DNA of 64,000 nucleotides from JASBRS01 sp964496495 (GCA_964496495.1 CAZBZU010000008.1:1-64000); one strand, 5' to 3'. Shown: positions 51,101-62,892, counted from the stretch's first letter. The notes: generated from the sequence alone by a model not told the origin. Made by a program: numbers and translations.

Positions 51101-51103
51101 TCT
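51098..51103 (+). promoter_or_regulatory. Proximal -10-like box of lon
   Basis: TAGTCT followed by AGGAG (51104-51108) and the ATG at 51114; too close for both transcription start and full ribosome binding site, so its use is uncertain. Confidence 0.3.
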
Positions 51104-51113
51104 AGGAGTTCGA

Positions 51114-53576
<2,463 letters not shown>

Positions 53577-53601
53577 GGGCCACCCCACCCTTGGTACCCA
53601 T

Positions 53602-53632
53602 GGCGGGCCGGAGCTCCGGCCCGCCCTTCTTC
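53602..53632 (+). terminator. Intrinsic terminator after lon
   Basis: Self-complementary stem GGCGGGCCGGAG/CTCCGGCCCGCC at 53602-53625, followed by CTTCTTCT. Confidence 0.7.
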
Positions 53633-53726
53633 TGCCGAGCGGCCGCGACCCGGAGCCGCGCGCCGGCGCAGCCGAGCGGCCGCGAGCCGCGCCTGAGCCG
53701 CGCCGGAGCCGCGCGTCGGGCTGCGG

Positions 53727-53732
53727 TATCCT
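53727..53732 (+). promoter_or_regulatory. -10 box of tpiA
   Basis: TATCCT followed by GGCGC and the ATG at 53738. Confidence 0.45.
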
Positions 53733-53737
53733 GGCGC

Positions 53738-54514
53738 ATGACTCGGCCCGGACAGCTACGACGCCCCCTCATCGCCGGCAACTGGAAGATGCACAAGCTC
53801 CCCAGCGAGGCGACCGCCTGGCTGGGCGAGCTGTTGACGCGCCTGGACGGCGTCGCACACGACCACTGCGACCTGCTCCTCAACGTGCCCTACACGCACC
53901 TCGCGCCCATGGCGGCGCTGGCGCGCGGCAGCGCGGTGAGCCTCGGCGCGCAGGACCTCAGCCCGCACGACCAGGGCGCCTACACCGGCGAGGTGTCGGG
54001 CGCCATGCTCGAGGACGCGGGCGCCCGCTACGTCATCGTCGGGCACTCCGAGCGCCGCGCCTACCACGCCGAGGACGACGCCCTCGTCAACGCCAAGCTC
54101 GGGCGGGCGCTGGCGGCGGGGCTGGTTCCCATCCTGTGCGTAGGCGAGAAGGAAGACGAGCGCCTCGCGGGCGAGGCCGAGCGGGTCGTGCTGCGCCAGC
54201 TCGAGGCCGACCTGACGGGGCTCGAGCCGCCCTCGGCCGACGCGCTGGTGGTGGCCTACGAGCCGGTCTGGGCGATCGGCACCGGCCGCACCGCCACCGC
54301 CGACGACGCACAGGAGATGGGCGCCACCATCCGCCGCGCGCTGGCCGGGCGCTTCGGGGCCGACGCCGAGCGCATGCGCATCCTCTACGGCGGCAGCATG
54401 AAGCCGGCCAACGCCGCCGAGCTGCTGGCGCGCGAGGACGTCGACGGCGGGCTCATCGGCGGCGCCAGCCTCGACCTGGCGCAGCTGCTCGACATCGTGG
54501 GAAGCGCGCGATGA
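53738..54514 (+). CDS. tpiA: Triosephosphate isomerase
   Basis: 258 residues. Substrate Lys in AGNWKMHK, catalytic His in VIVGHSERR near residue 103, catalytic Glu in AYEPVWAIGTG near 175, and phosphate-binding ILYGGSMKPAN and GGLIGGASLD. Interconverts DHAP and glyceraldehyde-3-phosphate in glycolysis. The leaderless ATG is set by the TATCCT box; the frame is open upstream because of the high GC. Overlaps the M24 peptidase gene by ATGA. Confidence 0.97.
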   Translation: MTRPGQLRRPLIAGNWKMHKLPSEATAWLGELLTRLDGVAHDHCDLLLNVPYTHLAPMAALARGSAVSLGAQDLSPHDQGAYTGEVSGAMLEDAGARYVIVGHSERRAYHAEDDALVNAKLGRALAAGLVPILCVGEKEDERLAGEAERVVLRQLEADLTGLEPPSADALVVAYEPVWAIGTGRTATADDAQEMGATIRRALAGRFGADAERMRILYGGSMKPANAAELLAREDVDGGLIGGASLDLAQLLDIVGSAR

Positions 54515-55560
54515 GCCTGCTGCAGGACGTCCGCGGCAAGCTGGCGGGGCTCGGCGCGGACGCCCTGTTGGTGACCGGGCCCGCCAACGTGCGCTACCTG
54601 TCCGGCTTCACCAGCCCGGAAGACGGCGTGGTGCTGGTGACCAGCGACCGCGCCGTGCTGGTCACCGACGGCCGCTACACCGCCCAGGCGGGCGAGGAGT
54701 CGCGGCTGGAGGTGGTCATCGCGCCGAGCTGGGAGGAGCGGCTGCCGGAGCTGACCGGCGACCGCCGCCTGGCCGTGGAGAGCGAGCACCTCAGCCTGCA
54801 GCGCTACCGCCGCCTGAGCGAGCGGCTCCCGCGCGAGCCTCTCGCCACCGAGGGCTTCCTCGCCTCCTTCCGGCTGATCAAGTCGGCCGAGGAGATCGCG
54901 GCGCTGCGGGAGGCCGCGCGCATCACCGACGAGGCCTTCGCGCAGGTGGTGCCGATGATCCAGCCCGGCGTCAAGGAGATCGAGGTGGCGCTCGAGCTCG
55001 AGCGCGCCATGCGGCTCGCCGGCTCGGACGGGCCCGGCTTCCACATCATCGTGGCGAGCGGCGAGCGCAGCGCCATGCCGCACGGGGTGGCCTCCACCAA
55101 GCCCATCGACGCCGGCGACCTCGTCACGCTCGACTTCGGCGCCGTCTACCACGGCTACCACGCCGACATGACGCGGGCCGTGGCGGTGGGCGAGATCGAT
55201 CCCGAGCTGCGGCGGATGTTCGATGCCGTTGCCGAGGCGCAGGACGCTGCCCTGGCCGCGGTCGCTCCGGGGCGCAGCGGCCGCGATCTGGACGCCATCG
55301 CCCGCGACATGCTGGCCGGGCACGAGCTGGCCGAGGCGTTCACCCACTCGCTGGGGCACGGCACCGGCCTGGAGATCCACGAGGGGCCGCGCCTGTCGCA
55401 CCGCAGTCAGGACCTGCTGGCGCCCGGCATGATCGTCACCATCGAGCCGGGCGTCTACCGGCCCGGCTTCGGCGGGGTGCGCATCGAGGACCTGGCGGTC
55501 GTCACCGAGGACGGCTGCGAGGTGCTCTCCCACAGCCGCAAGGGCTTCGTGACGGTCTAG
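54511..55560 (+). CDS. M24 family Xaa-Pro aminopeptidase/dipeptidase
   Basis: 349 residues. An N-terminal creatinase-type domain (GPANVRYLSGFTSPEDG; TDGRYTAQAG) is followed by the pita-bread metallopeptidase with metal ligands in LDFGAVYHGYHADMTR, HSLGHGTGLEIHEGP, TIEPGVY and GVRIEDLAVV. Releases the residue before proline. Translationally coupled to tpiA. Its TAG stop overlaps the stop of the convergent mutase gene. Confidence 0.93.
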   Translation: MSLLQDVRGKLAGLGADALLVTGPANVRYLSGFTSPEDGVVLVTSDRAVLVTDGRYTAQAGEESRLEVVIAPSWEERLPELTGDRRLAVESEHLSLQRYRRLSERLPREPLATEGFLASFRLIKSAEEIAALREAARITDEAFAQVVPMIQPGVKEIEVALELERAMRLAGSDGPGFHIIVASGERSAMPHGVASTKPIDAGDLVTLDFGAVYHGYHADMTRAVAVGEIDPELRRMFDAVAEAQDAALAAVAPGRSGRDLDAIARDMLAGHELAEAFTHSLGHGTGLEIHEGPRLSHRSQDLLAPGMIVTIEPGVYRPGFGGVRIEDLAVVTEDGCEVLSHSRKGFVTV

Positions 55561-56963
55561 CTCAGCGAGGCGATCCAGGCGCGCGCGGCCGCCAGGATCT
55601 CGCTCACGGCGCGGGCGTCCGGCCCCTCGCAGTACACGCGCAGCACCGGCTCCGTGCCGCTGGCCCGGAACAGCAGCCAGGCGTCGCCGCCGAGGTTCAG
55701 CTTCACCCCGTCGCGGCGCTCCACCCCGGCCACGGCGCGGCCGGCCATGCGGGCGGGCGGCTGCAGCAGCTCGCCCATCACCCGGTCCTTGAGGGCGTCG
55801 TCGGTGAGCTCGAGGTCGAGCCGCTCGTAGGCGTGCCGCCAGCCGCTGCGCTCCTCGATGGCACGGAAGCGCTCGCCCAGGCTCAGCCCGCTCCGCGCCA
55901 CGCTCTGCAGCAGCAGCAACCCGTTGGCGATGCCGTCGCGCTCCGGCAGGTGCCCGGCGACGCCGATGCCACCCGACTCCTCCCCGCCGATGAGCACGTC
56001 CCCCTCGAGCATCGCCGCCACGATGTGCTTGAAGCCCACCGGCGTCTCCACCACGTCCCGCCCCAGGCTCGCCGCCAGGCGCTCGACCACGCGGGAGACG
56101 GTGAAGGTCTTGACCACCCTGCCGGGCAGGCCCAGGCCGGCGAGCTCGTCGAGGAGCACCGCGAAGATCTGGTGGGAGTCGAAGTACTCGCCGCCGGGCA
56201 GCACCACGCCCAGGCGGTCGCCGTCGCCGTCCGTGGCGACCGCGAAGAGCGCGTCGCCGGCGGCCATGCGCGCTCGCGTCTCGGCCAGGTTGACGGCGAT
56301 GGGCTCGGGGTTGACGCCGTAGAACAGGGGGTCCGGGCGCCCACGCACCTCCTCGACCGTCACCTGCAGGCCGCGCGAGCGAGCGAAGCCGGCCAGCCAG
56401 CCGCCCGCGGCGCCCCCCATGGCGTCGTGCACCAGCGTCCCCCGCACGCTCGCGAGCGCGTCCATGTCGAGCAGCCGCTCCAGGACGTCGTAGTAGTGGG
56501 GCCGCACGTCGAAGCGCTCCACCGCCGCCACCCCGGCGGCCGGCGGGGCCGCTGCGGGCAGCCGCGCGGCCACGTCGCGGTAGATCGCCTCGGTGGCGGT
56601 GCCGCCGTAGCGGCCCTTGAGCTTGAACCCCTGGTAGAGCGGCGGGTTGTGGGAGGCGGTGAGCATCACGCCGCCGCCCGCGCCGTAGTGCGTCACGGCG
56701 AACGACAGCGCCGGCGTGGGCAGGAAGCTCTCCGAGAGCAGCACCTCCAGCCCGGCCGCGGCCAGCGTCCCGGCCGCCGCCCGCGCGAACATCTCGCCGC
56801 CGAAGCGGGTGTCGTAGCCCACCAGCACCCTGCGCTCGCCGTGATGGAGAAGGTGCTGGCCGTAGGCGTGGGCGGCCCGCCGCAGGTTCCGCACCGTGAA
56901 GCGGTCGGCGATGACGTCGCGCCAGCCGTCGGTGCCGAACACCAGCGTGTCAGGTCTGTCCAC
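55557..56963 (-). CDS. Phosphohexomutase (phosphoglucomutase/phosphomannomutase family)
   Basis: 468 residues. FGTDGWRD at the N-terminus, the phosphoserine loop LTASHNPPLYQG near residue 98, metal-binding ATDGDGDRLG near 240, sugar-binding GGEESGG near 320, and a C-terminal phosphate-binding region RASGTEPVLRVYCEG. Interconverts hexose 1- and 6-phosphates; glucose versus mannose preference cannot be read. GTG start with GGAGG. The gene ends tail-to-tail, sharing 4 bp, with the M24 peptidase. Confidence 0.92.
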   Translation of the reverse strand: MDRPDTLVFGTDGWRDVIADRFTVRNLRRAAHAYGQHLLHHGERRVLVGYDTRFGGEMFARAAAGTLAAAGLEVLLSESFLPTPALSFAVTHYGAGGGVMLTASHNPPLYQGFKLKGRYGGTATEAIYRDVAARLPAAAPPAAGVAAVERFDVRPHYYDVLERLLDMDALASVRGTLVHDAMGGAAGGWLAGFARSRGLQVTVEEVRGRPDPLFYGVNPEPIAVNLAETRARMAAGDALFAVATDGDGDRLGVVLPGGEYFDSHQIFAVLLDELAGLGLPGRVVKTFTVSRVVERLAASLGRDVVETPVGFKHIVAAMLEGDVLIGGEESGGIGVAGHLPERDGIANGLLLLQSVARSGLSLGERFRAIEERSGWRHAYERLDLELTDDALKDRVMGELLQPPARMAGRAVAGVERRDGVKLNLGGDAWLLFRASGTEPVLRVYCEGPDARAVSEILAAARAWIASLS

Positions 56964-57051
56964 CGCGCCTCCTCGACGGCGGCACCGCGGGAGCTAACGC
57001 CGGTGCCGCACGTCTGGGAATCTACCACGCGGTGGACGCGCTCCCGGACGC

Positions 57052-57057
57052 TACACT
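57052..57057 (+). promoter_or_regulatory. -10 box of argB
   Basis: TACACT followed by GGCGC and the ATG at 57063. Confidence 0.5.
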
Positions 57058-57062
57058 GGCGC

Positions 57063-57833
57063 ATGCCCGTGGTGGTGAAGTACGGCGGCAACGCCATGAC
57101 CGACGCCGCCACCCGAGTGGCCGTGGCCGGCGAGCTGCGGGAGCTGTGGCGGGCCGGCGAGCGGCCGCTGGTGGTCCATGGCGGCGGTCCCTTCATCAGT
57201 CAGGCGCTGGACGCCGAGGGGCTCCCCCACCGCTTCGAGCGGGGCCTGCGCGTCACCAGCGACGCCAGCCTGGCGGTCATCGAGCGGGTGCTCACGCTGC
57301 TGGGCAAGCGGCTGGCGCAGGACATCGGCCCGGCCCTGGGGCTCGGCGGCCGCGACGCCGAGCTGCTGCAGGCCGAGGTCCTCGACCCGGCGCTCGGGCG
57401 GGTGGGGCGGGTGACGCGCGTGAACGCCGCCGCGCTGACGAGCTTGCTCGACGGCGGCTTCGTGCCGGTGCTCGCCTGCCTGGCGTGCGACGACGCCGGA
57501 GACCTGCTCAACGTCAACGCCGACGAGGTCGCGGGGGCGGTGGCGGGCGCGCTGGCGGCCGGCGCCGTCTTCCTGACCAACGTTCCCGGCGTGCTGGACG
57601 ATCCCGACCGGGCGGACAGCCTGCTCCCCGAGCTCAGCCGCGCCGACGCGGAGGCGCGCATCCGGGAGGGCCGCATCGCCGGCGGCATGATCCCCAAGGT
57701 CGAGGCCGCGCTGGCGGCGCTGGAACGGGGCGCGCCCTACGCGGTGGTGGCGGACGGGCGCACCGCCCCGGCCGCGCGCCGGGCCCTGCGCGGCCAAGGC
57801 GGGACGCGCCTGCACGCGCGCGGCAACGGTTGA
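57063..57833 (+). CDS. argB: Acetylglutamate kinase (amino-acid kinase family)
   Basis: 256 residues. VVVKYGGNAM, phosphate-binding VVHGGGPFISQAL, LLNVNADEVAGAVA and the C-terminal GRIAGGMIPKVEAALAAL are typical. Phosphorylates N-acetylglutamate in arginine synthesis; related LysZ enzymes act in the alpha-aminoadipate lysine pathway of Thermus/Deinococcus, so that role is possible. A leaderless ATG at 57063. Confidence 0.88.
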   Translation: MPVVVKYGGNAMTDAATRVAVAGELRELWRAGERPLVVHGGGPFISQALDAEGLPHRFERGLRVTSDASLAVIERVLTLLGKRLAQDIGPALGLGGRDAELLQAEVLDPALGRVGRVTRVNAAALTSLLDGGFVPVLACLACDDAGDLLNVNADEVAGAVAGALAAGAVFLTNVPGVLDDPDRADSLLPELSRADAEARIREGRIAGGMIPKVEAALAALERGAPYAVVADGRTAPAARRALRGQGGTRLHARGNG

Positions 57834-57856
57834 CAGTCCCGTAAGTAGCCCGCTGC

Positions 57857-57862
57857 TAGACT
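57857..57862 (+). promoter_or_regulatory. Extended -10 of the small-protein gene
   Basis: TGCTAGACT gives TAGACT at 57857-57862; a TTGACA lies at 57830-57835, over the argB stop, but with a 21-bp spacer. Confidence 0.4.
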
Positions 57863-57888
57863 CCCTCCAAGTTAGGAGAAGAGCGCGG

Positions 57889-58089
57889 ATGTGTAATCCT
57901 CTTTCGACGATCCCGACTGTTGCGCTCGAATCCGAGTCTCGGCGGCTCGAGCGGCTCCTCATCGATGGCTCCGCGGCGCTGCACGAGGTGGACCTGTTCG
58001 TCGCCGCGGCGAGCGAGCTCGGCCGCCGGATGTGCCTGGCCGGCAAGCCGCCGGATACGCTGGACACGATCCTCGACCCGCGCGACTGA
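57889..58089 (+). CDS. Small protein of unknown function (66 aa)
   Basis: Starts MCNPLSTIPTVALESESRRL and contains an amphipathic helical segment (LHEVDLFVAAASELGRRMC); two Cys residues, no known motif. The ATG is preceded by TAGGAGAAGAG and a -10 box. No homologue is recognised. The complete promoter-RBS-ORF set makes it likely real. Confidence 0.5.
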   Translation: MCNPLSTIPTVALESESRRLERLLIDGSAALHEVDLFVAAASELGRRMCLAGKPPDTLDTILDPRD

Positions 58090-58175
58090 CGCCGGCGCCG
58101 TCCCCGGCACCCGGCCGGGCCCTGCGTGTCCCGCCAGACATGAATTCTTTCCGCTTGTGATACTTGTCGTTTTGG

Positions 58176-58181
58176 TAATGT
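58176..58181 (+). promoter_or_regulatory. -10 box of the LysM/M23 gene
   Basis: TAATGT, 7 nt before the ATG at 58189, in an unusually AT-rich stretch. Confidence 0.4.
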
Positions 58182-58188
58182 GGCCAGG

Positions 58189-59349
58189 ATGTCACGTTGC
58201 CGCCAGCTCGTCGCCATCTCACTCGTCGCCGCCTGCTTGAGCGTCGGGCCGGCCTTCGCTCAGCCCGACAGTGTGACCGTCCAGCCGGGAGATACCCTGT
58301 GGTCGCTGGCCCAGCGCTACGACACCACCGTCGCAGCCCTGCAGAAGACCAACGGCCTCACCGGCAGCGCGCTGACGCCGGGCAGCACCCTACAGCTGCC
58401 CAAAGGCGGCAACGCCAATCCGGACGTGTACATCGTCCAGCCGGGCGACACCCTCTACAACATCGCGCTGGCGTTCCACCTCAGCGTCGACGACCTCATC
58501 GCCTACAACGACCTCAGCGGCTCGGTCATCCGTCCCGGGCAGAGCTTGAAGCTGCGGCCCAGCACGCCCCCGCCCGCGCCGCTGGTGGTGACGGTCCAGC
58601 CCGGCGACTCGCTGTGGAGCCTGGCGCACAGCAACCAGGTCAGCGTGACGGCGCTCGCGCAGGCCAATCACCTGGCCCAGAACGGCGTCATCCACCCGGG
58701 CGACAGCCTCACCATCCCGGGGCGGTACGCCGCCCCCGTCACCGACACCGGCGGCCCGGTGCCGCCCACGGTGACGGTGACCAAGGGCGACAGCCTGTGG
58801 TCGATCGCGCACGCCAACGGCACCACGGTGGCGGCGCTGATGGGCGCCAACGACCTCACCTCCACGGAGGTCTTCGCCGGGCAGACGCTGCGCGTGGTGC
58901 CGCCCGGCCAGCTGGGACCGGCCCGAGCTGCGACGCTGCAACCCAACCCGGCGCCGGGTGCCATGCGCTGGCCCATCCACGGGCCCATCACCTCGCACTT
59001 CGGCTACCGCCAGCTGAGGGTGGACGGCTCGAACTTCCATACCGGCCTGGACATCGCCGCCAACTCCGGCACCCCCATCCACGCCGCGGTCGGCGGCCGC
59101 GTCACGCTCGCCGGCTGGGACGGCGGCTACGGCCTGTTGGTGGTCATCACCAACGGCAACACCGCCTACTACTACGGGCACACCTCGGCCATCCTGGTCG
59201 CCAAGGGCCAGACCGTTCAGGCCGGTCAGGTCATCGCCCGCGTCGGTACCACCGGCCACTCCACCGGCCCCCACCTGCACTTCGAGATCCGCGTGGACAA
59301 CGAGCCGGTGGACCCCTTGCCGTTGCTCCAGACGCAAGCGAGCCGCTGA
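58189..59349 (+). CDS. LysM-repeat M23 peptidoglycan endopeptidase
   Basis: 386 residues. Signal peptide MSRCRQLVAISLVAACLSVG with cleavage near AFAQ. Four LysM domains at about 28-72, 80-125, 135-180 and 195-240, each with the pattern VxPGDTLWSLA. The M23 domain (about 260-380) has zinc-site motifs FHTGLDIAANSGTP and GPHLHFEIR, both intact. It should cleave peptidoglycan cross-links in the periplasm. An in-frame GTG at 58180 is possible, but the -10 position favours the ATG. Confidence 0.93.
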   Translation: MSRCRQLVAISLVAACLSVGPAFAQPDSVTVQPGDTLWSLAQRYDTTVAALQKTNGLTGSALTPGSTLQLPKGGNANPDVYIVQPGDTLYNIALAFHLSVDDLIAYNDLSGSVIRPGQSLKLRPSTPPPAPLVVTVQPGDSLWSLAHSNQVSVTALAQANHLAQNGVIHPGDSLTIPGRYAAPVTDTGGPVPPTVTVTKGDSLWSIAHANGTTVAALMGANDLTSTEVFAGQTLRVVPPGQLGPARAATLQPNPAPGAMRWPIHGPITSHFGYRQLRVDGSNFHTGLDIAANSGTPIHAAVGGRVTLAGWDGGYGLLVVITNGNTAYYYGHTSAILVAKGQTVQAGQVIARVGTTGHSTGPHLHFEIRVDNEPVDPLPLLQTQASR

Positions 59350-59463
59350 GCAACCCTCGCCGATGGGCGCCGCACCCCCGACCGCACCCGTGAGCGCCGG
59401 CCAGGAGCCCGGAGCGGAGCGGTCCGCCCGCGCGCGGCCGCGGCACGAGGCGGGAGACGCATC

Positions 59464-60249
59464 GTGCGCGTAGTCGTCATCGGCGACATCCACATGCAGG
59501 GCGACAAGCTGTGGCACATGCTGCAGGACGCCGGCCTGGCCGACAGCGGCCACCGCCCGACCACGGCGTTCGTCCAGGACGACACCCGCCTGGTGCTGCT
59601 GGGCGACCTGGTGCACGCCAAGAGCCGCGACCGCTACGCCGACATCGTCAACGTGCGCCGCTACGACGAGTACAACCCGCGCCACCTGGAACGCGCCGAG
59701 GCGGCTCAGACCACCTTCCTGCGCGAGGTCAAGGGCTTCCAGGACCGTCTTCCCGAGGGCAAGATGGTCATCCTCATGGGCAACCACGACTTCAACGCCG
59801 TGCACCCCGAGCAGGGCCCGCTCCGCACCGACGACGTGTCGCACCTGGAGTGGAAGGTGGGGTACGGCGGCGAGATGGATCCCGAGCTGCGCCAGTGGAT
59901 CCTCGCCTGGCCGGCGGAGGTCGTCATCGATGAGCTCCACCTCGCCCACGTGGGCCCGCTGGACGAGCACAACACCTACGACAACGGCTTCTACCTGGAG
60001 AACCGCCGGCGCTGGATCTACGAGGAGCGCGACTTCCTGGAGGGAACCCCCTACCGCCTGGGCGTCTACGGCCACACGCCGGTGCGTGGCGGCGTCAACA
60101 TCGCCTCTCAGGGGCGCGCCATCCTGCTGGACACCAACGGCTACCAGGACGAGTACAGCTACCTCGACATCGACATCACCGAGCGGCGCTACCGCCTGCG
60201 GATGCGCGGCCTGTTCTTCGACGAGACCGTCTCGCGCCTCGACAGCTGA
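59464..60249 (+). CDS. Calcineurin-like metallophosphoesterase
   Basis: 261 residues with all family blocks: GDIHMQGD, LLGDLVHAKSRDR, MGNHDFNAV, and YGHTPVRGG, forming a dinuclear metal site. The substrate is unknown. GTG start with GGGAG. The 114 bp upstream show no promoter motif, so it may be read from the LysM gene. Confidence 0.88.
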   Translation: MRVVVIGDIHMQGDKLWHMLQDAGLADSGHRPTTAFVQDDTRLVLLGDLVHAKSRDRYADIVNVRRYDEYNPRHLERAEAAQTTFLREVKGFQDRLPEGKMVILMGNHDFNAVHPEQGPLRTDDVSHLEWKVGYGGEMDPELRQWILAWPAEVVIDELHLAHVGPLDEHNTYDNGFYLENRRRWIYEERDFLEGTPYRLGVYGHTPVRGGVNIASQGRAILLDTNGYQDEYSYLDIDITERRYRLRMRGLFFDETVSRLDS

Positions 60250-60306
60250 CCCCGGCGCCCGCGGGCGGGCTGCCCGGTCGGGGCCCGGCGGCCGTCCAGA
60301 ACGCCG

Positions 60307-62466
60307 CTACTGCTCCACGCGGCGGTCGTAGGTGGGGGTCATCACCACCCAGGTGCGGAAGGGGGCGAGGTCCACCGCCTCTCCCGAGGCGGTGACGAAC
60401 TGCACCCCGTCGCCCAGCAGCCAGCGGCCGGCCACCGCCCGGCCGTGCAGGTAGAGGGTGGCGGGCCCGCCCTGCAAGGGGATGTACAGCCGTCCCGCGG
60501 GATCGTCGGGCAGCGGCGTGGCGTCGATCTTGGCGAGCAGCACGGCGTCCACCAGCACGTTCTCGCCGGAGGCGTCGTCCGCCCCGACGCCGTTACGCAC
60601 CCACCGGTAGCTGTCGAGCTTGGGGAAGTAGCGGAAGCCCGTCTTGTAGGTGGCGCCGAAGCGGTCGGTGACGCTGGTGACGGTGGGGGCGCTGGCGGGC
60701 GGCCGGTAGAGGCTGCCGGTGAGGACGCGCGTGCGCGGGGGCAGCAGCCGGTTCACGGCGCGCCGCAGCGCGTCGCCCTGGCTGTAGAGGTTGTAGGGCG
60801 CCTTGCGCTGCGTGCCGCGACTGAACAGGTCGCCGCGGTTCAGGGCATCGAGCGTCGGCAGCGGCGCGCGCTTGATGGCGATCATGGCGCCGGGGGAGCC
60901 GCCGTCGTGCACCAGCACCGCGTTCATCGACTGCGACAGGCTCACGAAGTAGTCGCGGGCGCTGCGGATGGGGCCCACCTTGCCGGGGTCGTTCGTCTGG
61001 TAGACCAGCATCAGGCGCGTCAGGCCGCCCTCCACCGGCATCTCGATGATGGTGGACGCCTGCTTCAGGCCGGCCTGCGGGTAGCCGTGGACGTTGTCCA
61101 CCAGCACCGCCAGCGGGCGCTCCAGCTCCTCACGGAAGGGCGCCGGCAGGGGCGTCCCGCCGCCGCTGCCGTTGGGCGTGCCCGACGGCGAGCCGGCGGC
61201 GCCGCGACCGGCGGCGTTCGCCTGCACGTTGCCGCCGACCTGGCCGGCGCTGGGCGCCGTCCCGCCGGGCGTGAGGGTCCCGGCGGCGTTGGTGGCCACG
61301 TCGGTGTTGCCCGCGGGGGCGCCCTCGCTGGCCGGGGCGCCGGCGGCGGGTGTGGGCGCCACCACCTCGGCGTGCACGCTGGGCGCCGGCACCGGCCTCG
61401 GCGCCGCCACCGCCACCTGCGGCGCGATCTGGACGTTGCGGGCCGTGCCCGCGCTGGCGCTCGCCTGCGGGGCGGTGAGCGGCCGCGCCGCGGCCACCGC
61501 GGCGGACGCTTGCGGCGCGGTCAGCGCGCGGGGTGCCGCCACCTGCGCCGAGGCCGCCGGGGCCTGGAGCTGTCTGGGGGCCGCCACCTGCGCCGAGGCG
61601 TTCGGCGTCTGCAGCGGCTGCGGCGGGGCCACCTCGGCGCTGGCCTGCGGTGCGCTCAGCTGCCGCGCGACGCTGACGCTGGCGTTCGGTCGGGGGATGG
61701 CCGTGGCGGGGGCCACCGAGGCGCTCGCCTGCGGTTGCGGGATGGCCGTCTGCGGGCTCACCTGCGCCGATGCCTGCGGTGCCGCCAGCTTGCGCGGCGT
61801 CGCCACGCTCGCCTCCGGCGCGATCGCGAGCTGTATCGCCTGGGGTACCTGGGCCTGGGCCCGTGGCTTCGGGATGGTGATCGACGGCGCGATTTGCTGC
61901 GGCGGCACCTGCGCCGGGGCGATCTCCGGCAGCACGCTGGCGCTGGTCGCGGCCTGCGTCTGGCGGGGCGGGCTGACCGCCGGCGTCTGCAGCTGGGGCG
62001 CGGGGGCTTGCGCCGTGGGCTGCTGCCGGGAAGGCTGCGGCGGCGCCGAGGGCGTCTGCGCCTGGGTGGGCGCGGCCGGCGCGGCGGCTGGCTGCGGCGC
62101 GGCGGTCGGCGGAGCGCTGCTGGGAGGCGAGGCCGGCGCCGGGGGTTGCGCCGTGTCCTGCAGCGGCTCGGGCGCCTGGGCGCGGGTCCGGGGAGCGCTG
62201 CGGGCCTGCGGTGTGCCGATGGTGCCGGACGCCACCTGCGGCGTGGACGTCTGCGGCGCGGGCGCCTCCGCGGTGGGCGCCTGCGTCAGGGTCGACGCCT
62301 GCGGCGGCGCCCCGAGCGTCACGACCACGTACTGGTCGAGCTTGCGCGGCTTCGGCTGGGTGACGAGCAGCGCCACCAACAGCAGCGCCACCAGGTGCAA
62401 TGTCACGGAGATCAACAGGGCGCGGCGCTTGTCCGCGTCCTGCCAGGCGGTCAGCAGGCGCGTCAC
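60307..62466 (-). CDS. TonB-like anchored protein with Pro/Ala/Gln-rich repeats and C-terminal DUF3048 (YerB-like) domain
   Basis: 719 residues. One N-terminal transmembrane helix (ALLISVTLHLVALLLVALLV) as in TonB, then about 430 residues rich in Pro, Ala and Gln including several 17-residue repeats (for example ASAQVAAPRQLQAP). Residues about 475-719 match DUF3048: PLAVLVDNVHGYPQAGL, IGPIRSARDYFVS-like GKVGPIRSARDYFV, VLVHDGGSPGA, and RWVRNGVG. The normal TonB C-terminal domain is missing. Third gene after exbB and exbD, so it probably uses their proton-driven motor. GTG start 8 nt after exbD. Confidence 0.8.
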   Translation of the reverse strand: MTRLLTAWQDADKRRALLISVTLHLVALLLVALLVTQPKPRKLDQYVVVTLGAPPQASTLTQAPTAEAPAPQTSTPQVASGTIGTPQARSAPRTRAQAPEPLQDTAQPPAPASPPSSAPPTAAPQPAAAPAAPTQAQTPSAPPQPSRQQPTAQAPAPQLQTPAVSPPRQTQAATSASVLPEIAPAQVPPQQIAPSITIPKPRAQAQVPQAIQLAIAPEASVATPRKLAAPQASAQVSPQTAIPQPQASASVAPATAIPRPNASVSVARQLSAPQASAEVAPPQPLQTPNASAQVAAPRQLQAPAASAQVAAPRALTAPQASAAVAAARPLTAPQASASAGTARNVQIAPQVAVAAPRPVPAPSVHAEVVAPTPAAGAPASEGAPAGNTDVATNAAGTLTPGGTAPSAGQVGGNVQANAAGRGAAGSPSGTPNGSGGGTPLPAPFREELERPLAVLVDNVHGYPQAGLKQASTIIEMPVEGGLTRLMLVYQTNDPGKVGPIRSARDYFVSLSQSMNAVLVHDGGSPGAMIAIKRAPLPTLDALNRGDLFSRGTQRKAPYNLYSQGDALRRAVNRLLPPRTRVLTGSLYRPPASAPTVTSVTDRFGATYKTGFRYFPKLDSYRWVRNGVGADDASGENVLVDAVLLAKIDATPLPDDPAGRLYIPLQGGPATLYLHGRAVAGRWLLGDGVQFVTASGEAVDLAPFRTWVVMTPTYDRRVEQ
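61440..61790 (-). repeat. 17-residue tandem repeats in the TonB-like protein
   Basis: Roughly seven imperfect copies of a 51-bp unit encoding (A/T)PxASAxVAAPRxLxxP. They form an extended periplasm-spanning segment. Confidence 0.65.
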
Positions 62467-62474
62467 GCCCGTCG

Positions 62475-62882
62475 TCAGCCCCCCGTCGCGATGGCGAGCC
62501 GCTTGGCTCCGGCCTGCTTGATCAGGTCCATGACGGTGACCACGAAGCCGTGCCGAACGGCGGCGTCGGCACGCAGCACGACCGTGGTGTAGCCCGAGGA
62601 CGCCATCTGCTTGCGAATCGCGTCGACCAGCTGCGCCTGGCTCACCTGGGCCCCGCCGACGAAGATGCGCTCGTCCTTGGTCACCGTCACGGTCGGCAGC
62701 GTCGACGGCTCGGTGACCGCGGTCTGGGCCGACGGCAGATCGACCGGCAGGCCCGACTCCATGGTGATGAAGGTGGTGGAGACCATGAAGAAGATGACCA
62801 GCAGGAACACCACGTCCACCATCGGCGTCAGGTCGATCGCGGGGCGGCTTCTCAGGCGGCTGCGGCCGCGCGACTCACGCAT
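62475..62882 (-). CDS. exbD: ExbD/TolR-type proton-channel protein
   Basis: 135 residues. The single transmembrane helix contains the essential Asp in LTPMVDVVFLLVIFFMV; a periplasmic domain follows (VVLRADAAVRHGFVVTVMDL). Together with ExbB it forms the proton-driven motor. Confidence 0.93.
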   Translation of the reverse strand: MRESRGRSRLRSRPAIDLTPMVDVVFLLVIFFMVSTTFITMESGLPVDLPSAQTAVTEPSTLPTVTVTKDERIFVGGAQVSQAQLVDAIRKQMASSGYTTVVLRADAAVRHGFVVTVMDLIKQAGAKRLAIATGG

Positions 62883-62892
62883 GGCGAAGGCC

